A stretch of 64,000 bases of DNA from Aphrophora alni (Eukaryota > Arthropoda > Insecta > Hemiptera > Aphrophoridae): NCBI GenBank assembly GCA_963513935.1, contig OY740772.1, positions 13,300,098 through 13,364,097 on the forward strand, given 5' to 3'. Below are positions 59,961-64,000 of this stretch, in pieces (position 1 is the first letter of the stretch; each line of letters opens with the position of its first letter). The notes under the pieces were generated by a model, which made no database searches, had not been told where the DNA came from, and saw only the letters and a program-made list of their open reading frames with translations. The position numbers and the translations under genes were made by a program.

Positions 59961-60315
59961 TGGTAAATTCTCTTTTCTGAATTTTAAATACATAAAAACT
60001 TGTTTATAGGAAACTGTAAACAATCTAACTTTTGGCATAAAAAATAATTTTGCCTACCCTTCCCCATATTTGGTTTTTGGAGGTTTAGCAAAAAAATTAT
60101 AATAAATTTCAAATCAATTTCATCGTATGATACAAAATTTGAAAGAGAATAGCGGGTAGAGAAAAAACATCAGAAACCGAATGACAGTATTTTAAAATCC
60201 GCAGCAAATAACACCAATTTTGACTTTAACTTAAAACCAGTGATATTAAAATACAATCATTAAAAATTTAGTCTTTGTTAGCAAACCCATTGTGGCTCAT
60301 AGTCTACAATGAAAT

Positions 60316-61131
60316 ATACAGGGGTGGTGAAAAGTCCCGGAACAGGTAAATATTTTATTAACCGTTACAGATGGAACTATATAACTTGGTACACTGTTAC
60401 TGAGCATAAAATTTTACCACAATTTCAATGAGCTGCTACCACTTCGGGGGGACGGCCCACAAGGAGTCAAAAGAAAATCTTAAATGAGAACGTGGGTTGA
60501 GTTGTACATCAAATTAAAGGTCTAATTTAGTAGAATACAATGCCGCAAATCCGACTTCAAAAGGTTCACCCTAAACAAAATGGCGGCGTTTTAAAGTTTA
60601 TGAAAGTTACTATGGCGTTGAGTGTTAAAGATAGCTGGAACATGTTTACTCGGTACAGGTTTCAAAACAAATGCCCAGATTTCTTGTGGGCCGTCTCCCA
60701 TTAGAGGTTAAGGGTCAAGTAGAACTCTAAAAAATAGCTTTATTTTTTAGCTCCAACACTGATTTCTGGGCGTTTGTTTTGAAACCTGTACCGAGTAAAT
60801 ATGTTCCAGCTATCTTTAACACTCAACGCCATAGTAACTTTCATAAACTTTAAAGCGCCGCATTTTGTTTAGGGTGAACCTTTTGAAGTCGTATTTGCGG
60901 CATTGTATTCTACTAAATTAGACCTTTAATTTGATGTACGACTCAACCCATGCTCTCATTTAAGATTTTCTTCTGACTCCTTGTGGGCCGTCCCCCCGAA
61001 GTGGTAGTGGGTCATTGAAATTGTGGTAAAATAGTGTTTTATGCCCAATAACAATGTACCAAGTTATATAGTTCCATCTGTAATGGTTAAAAAAATATTA
61101 ACCCGTTCCGGGACTTTTCATCACCCCGTAT
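60316..61131. mobile_element. Fold-back element with ~365-bp arms
   Basis: The left arm (60316-60680) and right arm (60765-61131) are reverse complements, roughly 95% identical by eye. Termini CAGGGGTGGTGAAAAGTCCC and (complement) CGGGGTGATGAAAAGTCCCG, with TA at both edges. The loop is ~85 bases. Non-coding. Ends are of the CAGGGTG type seen at 17082. It lies upstream of the Walker A exon, so probably in an ATAD3 intron. Confidence 0.88.
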
Positions 61132-62006
61132 GGAAAAGGGACATAAAGAATATATATCATGCCGTACCTCATTGGGAAGTTGATTTAAAGTAGAAAACAA
61201 TATTGTAAACTTAATTTCATTTAGTTGAGTCTATTCAATTAATAGCTTATGTTTTAAATTTCTATCGAGTGTCATTTTGGATAAGATCATCAAGGCTACT
61301 TCAGAATTTAAGCACAGCTTTTTCTACTTGTTATTCCCTTTAAAATGAGAGTTAACATTAAAAATTTTGTCAATCCATAAAACCTAATATTTGGGATTAG
61401 AGCAAAATTTCCAAAGATGCCAAAAATTAGCTGCTAAATTTTTTTTCAAAATCAATATTTTTATATTAAGTAGTTCAAAATTTATACCAGTATACAAACT
61501 GTTGGAACATTTGGTGTATATATACATTATTTATAATATAATATATTACTTATGTACTTCCATACAATTCTGTTATTTTTGCTTACATGTTTCGCTGCAT
61601 CAATGTGACGGCATCATCAGAGTGTACATGATGATATTATCCACAATTATTAAATTTACAACGTAAATTAAAATAAAAACATACACAAACAAACATATAA
61701 AGATTATTTAAATCTAGAGTGGTACCATGGACTAGTAGAGTTTAGTTAGACCTGTGCAACAGTTGTGTTGGCAATGTGAGGAATATGTCCCAATTCATTG
61801 TAACAATAGATAGGGCACATGTTTTCTAGGTATGGTACGTGATCTCTCAACACTTGAGTATATGTCAAATCAACAATTCACTAGATACATCTTAAGTCTA
61901 TTCTAACATCATTTTAGGTCTTTAAGCCATAAGGCTAGAAGTAGAAAATGTGCACAACTGGTTAAACAACCTACCAGGAAAACCCAGGACACCACCATAG
62001 TCTTGA

Positions 62007-63677
62007 CACATTAATTATAAAAATCAGCGAAGTAAAAATGCGGTCAATGGAGCACTGTCAAAACCAGCAAGAATGGAAAGTGGCATAATTCAAGGTTCCT
62101 CCATCAGCCCAACTCTTTTCAATATTGCCATACACGATTTAACCAAAGATCTACCAGAAGGAATAGACTGGATTATATTTGCCGATGACGTCACTATATT
62201 CGCCACAGCCGTTTCTCCAGACGAAGCTTGCAAACTGCTACAAGGAGCACTAGACAAAACCGTGAAATGGTGCCAGAAATGGTCGCTAGTCTTATCGACA
62301 TCGAAAACAGAATGCGCGTTTTTTACCAGGCGAAATACACTCAAAGACTACCAACCCAATCTCTTTATTGGAACCCAAGAGCTAAAAGTCAACAAATGTC
62401 CAAAACTGCTAGGAATTTATTTGGACCAGAAACTACTATTCAGCACACACGTAGACGTGGTTAAAAACCAATGCAGCAAGAGGCTTAATACCATAAAAGC
62501 AGTAGCAAATAAGAATTGGGGAGCTGATACGTCAACCCTCAAAATGTTTTATACGTCTTTCATAAGATCAAAGATGCTATACTGCGCAGAAGTTTGGGGA
62601 GCCGCAGCAAATACACATATCAAAAAGCTGCAACGAATTCAATCTGCCGCACTTAGAGTCATATTGGGTTGTCCAAGCACATCTCCTATTTCAGCGATGG
62701 AAATAGAATCACATATAGAACCATTAGACCTGGCTATTAAGAAGCTTTCGATGATAAAATGGCTAAAAATCAAGAGCCTTCCGATTGATCATCCCTTAAC
62801 AATGTTGGCACCTACCAAAACCAGACAGTCATTTACATTCCAAATCGAAGCATTAAACGATCTCTTAGAACCCATAGAGCCGCAACAGATCCCGACGGTT
62901 TCTGACATTTCACCTTGGGAAGAAAACGACATCTCGATATGCACAACCTTACCATCCGGCAATACCAAAAGCAACACCGAAACCGATAACCTGGATTCCC
63001 TTCGAGATGAAGCTTTGACAATGATCGATGAGAACTATAAAGATTATGTGAAAATTTATACAGACGGTTCGGTGGATCTGGAAAACGGCAATTCCGGCGC
63101 AGGCTTCTTCAACGAACAAACAGGCGAGTGCTACTACATACCAGGATTATCTGCGTCAAGCATGGATGCTGAGATATTGGCCATCAATGCAGCCCTAACG
63201 AGCTGCATTAGCACACCATATCAAGACATTTGCATACTCACCGACTCTAGATCGGCCCTTGAAGGCTTACAAATGAATTCACCCAGTGACTATTACTTCC
63301 GAATATCTGAAATGAAAACTATATACCATGCTCTGAAGAAAAAAGGAAAAAATATCGTCTTCCAGTGGGTTCCATCTCATTGCGGAATAAGCGGCAACGA
63401 GCAGGCAGACAAAATAGCAAAACGTGCCACAAAAATGGGCCCCGTCATGCCACCAAAACTATCGCTAAACAAATGCAAAAATATAATCTGCAAATTAATA
63501 ACAGATGAATGGACACAGAGATGGAGCACCGACACTGTCGGAAGATCGTTATTCGAAATTCAAAAAGCTCCGACGCCTACAAACTGGTACAGAGGTGTCA
63601 GTCGCCACATTGCGACCTTCATTACGAGAGCTAGAGTCGGCCATATCATTACGAACAGCTATCTGAAAAGATTCTGA
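62007..63677 (+). CDS. LINE ORF2: RT (5'-truncated) and RNase H
   Basis: The in-frame stop at 62004 sets the left limit. The frame reads NGALSKPARMESGIIQGSSI (RT block 4), then IIFADDVTIFATA (catalytic FADD) and LGIYLDQKLLFSTHVDVV; the fingers are missing. From ~63045 an RNase H domain: IYTDGSVDLENGNSGAGFF (Asp), MDAEILAINAAL (Glu), ILTDSRSALEGL (Asp), FQWVPSHCGISGNEQADKIA (His, Asp), so all catalytic residues are present. It ends at TGA 63675-63677 after ITNSYLKRF. RT plus RNase H places it in the I/Jockey/Loa group. The upstream ATG at 62073 is a chance start. Confidence 0.85.
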   Translation, partial: HINYKNQRSKNAVNGALSKPARMESGIIQGSSISPTLFNIAIHDLTKDLPEGIDWIIFADDVTIFATAVSPDEACKLLQGALDKTVKWCQKWSLVLSTSKTECAFFTRRNTLKDYQPNLFIGTQELKVNKCPKLLGIYLDQKLLFSTHVDVVKNQCSKRLNTIKAVANKNWGADTSTLKMFYTSFIRSKMLYCAEVWGAAANTHIKKLQRIQSAALRVILGCPSTSPISAMEIESHIEPLDLAIKKLSMIKWLKIKSLPIDHPLTMLAPTKTRQSFTFQIEALNDLLEPIEPQQIPTVSDISPWEENDISICTTLPSGNTKSNTETDNLDSLRDEALTMIDENYKDYVKIYTDGSVDLENGNSGAGFFNEQTGECYYIPGLSASSMDAEILAINAALTSCISTPYQDICILTDSRSALEGLQMNSPSDYYFRISEMKTIYHALKKKGKNIVFQWVPSHCGISGNEQADKIAKRATKMGPVMPPKLSLNKCKNIICKLITDEWTQRWSTDTVGRSLFEIQKAPTPTNWYRGVSRHIATFITRARVGHIITNSYLKRF

Positions 63678-63893
63678 CTAGTCGATTCCGAAACCTGCAA
63701 TAACTGTGGAATGGAGGAGGAAACGCTGAAGCATATACTACTCGAGTGCTCAAACGAAAACACAGCCAGGACGGCCCTTCTGGCAGCACTAAAAGACATT
63801 CCAAACCCCATGAAAATTATGTTGCAAAAGAAAGAGTACTGGGCATTGGCAGCTGCGGTTTACCATGGACACCGAGTCGTCGGCATTACCTGA
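63678..63893 (+). CDS. LINE ORF2 C-terminal zinc-knuckle tail after an in-frame stop
   Basis: Same frame as the RT/RNase H block; only the single TGA at 63675 separates them. Reads CNNCGMEEETLKHILLEC (CX2C...HX4C), the usual C-terminal motif of this LINE group, ending VVGIT and TGA. The 3' end is a short 'gaagtaa'-type repeat (63908-63930). Confidence 0.75.
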   Translation, partial: LVDSETCNNCGMEEETLKHILLECSNENTARTALLAALKDIPNPMKIMLQKKEYWALAAAVYHGHRVVGIT

Positions 63894-63939
63894 AGCCGGA
63901 AGCTTGAAAGAAGAAGTAAGAAGTAAGTAAAATGAGGAA

Positions 63940-64000
63940 GAAACTTACCCGCCGACCATCTTGCTCCAGGTCATAGAATCGACGCCTTTGATTATGCTGG
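63940..64000. other. Window edge, unassigned
   Basis: A - strand open stretch ends at a good donor (GCGG|GTAAGT, 63949). It reads SIIKGVDSMTWSKMVG in the phase needed to join the ATAD3 Walker A exon, but that is not the conserved ATAD3 sequence expected there. Confidence 0.15.

Noticed and set aside
63949..64000. Possible upstream ATAD3 exon on the - strand ending at GTAAGT
   Set aside because: In the phase required it gives SIIKGVDSMTWSKMVG and a Gly at the junction, whereas ATAD3 has a conserved Arg before DIAIAT and a different preceding sequence.

Overview
The window is nuclear DNA of an arthropod, most likely an insect. It is very AT-rich, its genes are split into short exons with GT..AG introns of several kilobases, and transposable elements and microsatellites fill nearly all remaining space. 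The G-protein beta subunit most resembles the arthropod visual form (Gbeta76C type). I cannot name the species from sequence alone.

Two host genes are clear. A complete G-protein beta gene lies on the + strand (seven coding exons, 25496-37909, joined product 346 residues). The 3' part of an ATAD3/belphegor mitochondrial AAA+ ATPase gene lies on the - strand (five exons, 59227 down to 47340, from Walker A to the stop). Its N-terminal exons are outside the window or unseen. The two genes converge with about 9.4 kb between their stops. A weaker signal on the - strand at 9-16 kb is a pair of similar signal-peptide first exons (16116-16158 and 9053-9143) plus one phase-compatible internal exon (9540-9716), suggesting a duplicated secreted-protein gene or alternative first exons.

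Layout. 1-2.1 kb: 5' part of a Jockey-like non-LTR retrotransposon (intact ORF1, start of ORF2, - strand). 4.8-5.4 kb: a 45-bp tandem repeat. 7.6-21.3 kb: nested MITEs and fold-back elements, including a hAT-type MITE with an 8-bp target duplication, around the secreted-protein exons. 24.2-24.9 kb: degenerate LTR-retrotransposon gag/protease. 25.5-38 kb: Gbeta gene with element-filled introns, including a TTAA-flanked MITE nested in a pogo-like MITE. 38-47 kb: intergenic, with a LINE remnant, an unrecognised coding-like remnant and a 1.1-kb inverted-repeat element. 47.3-59.2 kb: ATAD3 exons, with introns holding two pogo-like copies, a CR1/L2-like LINE bounded by (CT)n tracts and a possible Penelope-like fragment. 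60.3-61.1 kb: a fold-back element with arms of about 365 bp. 62.0-63.9 kb: a 5'-truncated LINE with RT and RNase H, broken by one stop.

The host genes have no obvious functional link: one acts in (photo)receptor signalling and the other in mitochondrial nucleoid and inner-membrane organisation. I found no CRISPR array, bacterial-type operon, rRNA or tRNA gene that I could support. I saw no convincing new multi-gene system. The most interesting leads are the paired signal-peptide exons, the microsatellite-bounded LINE with a covarying 3' hairpin, and the long hairpin element that ATAD3 transcription would probably read through.
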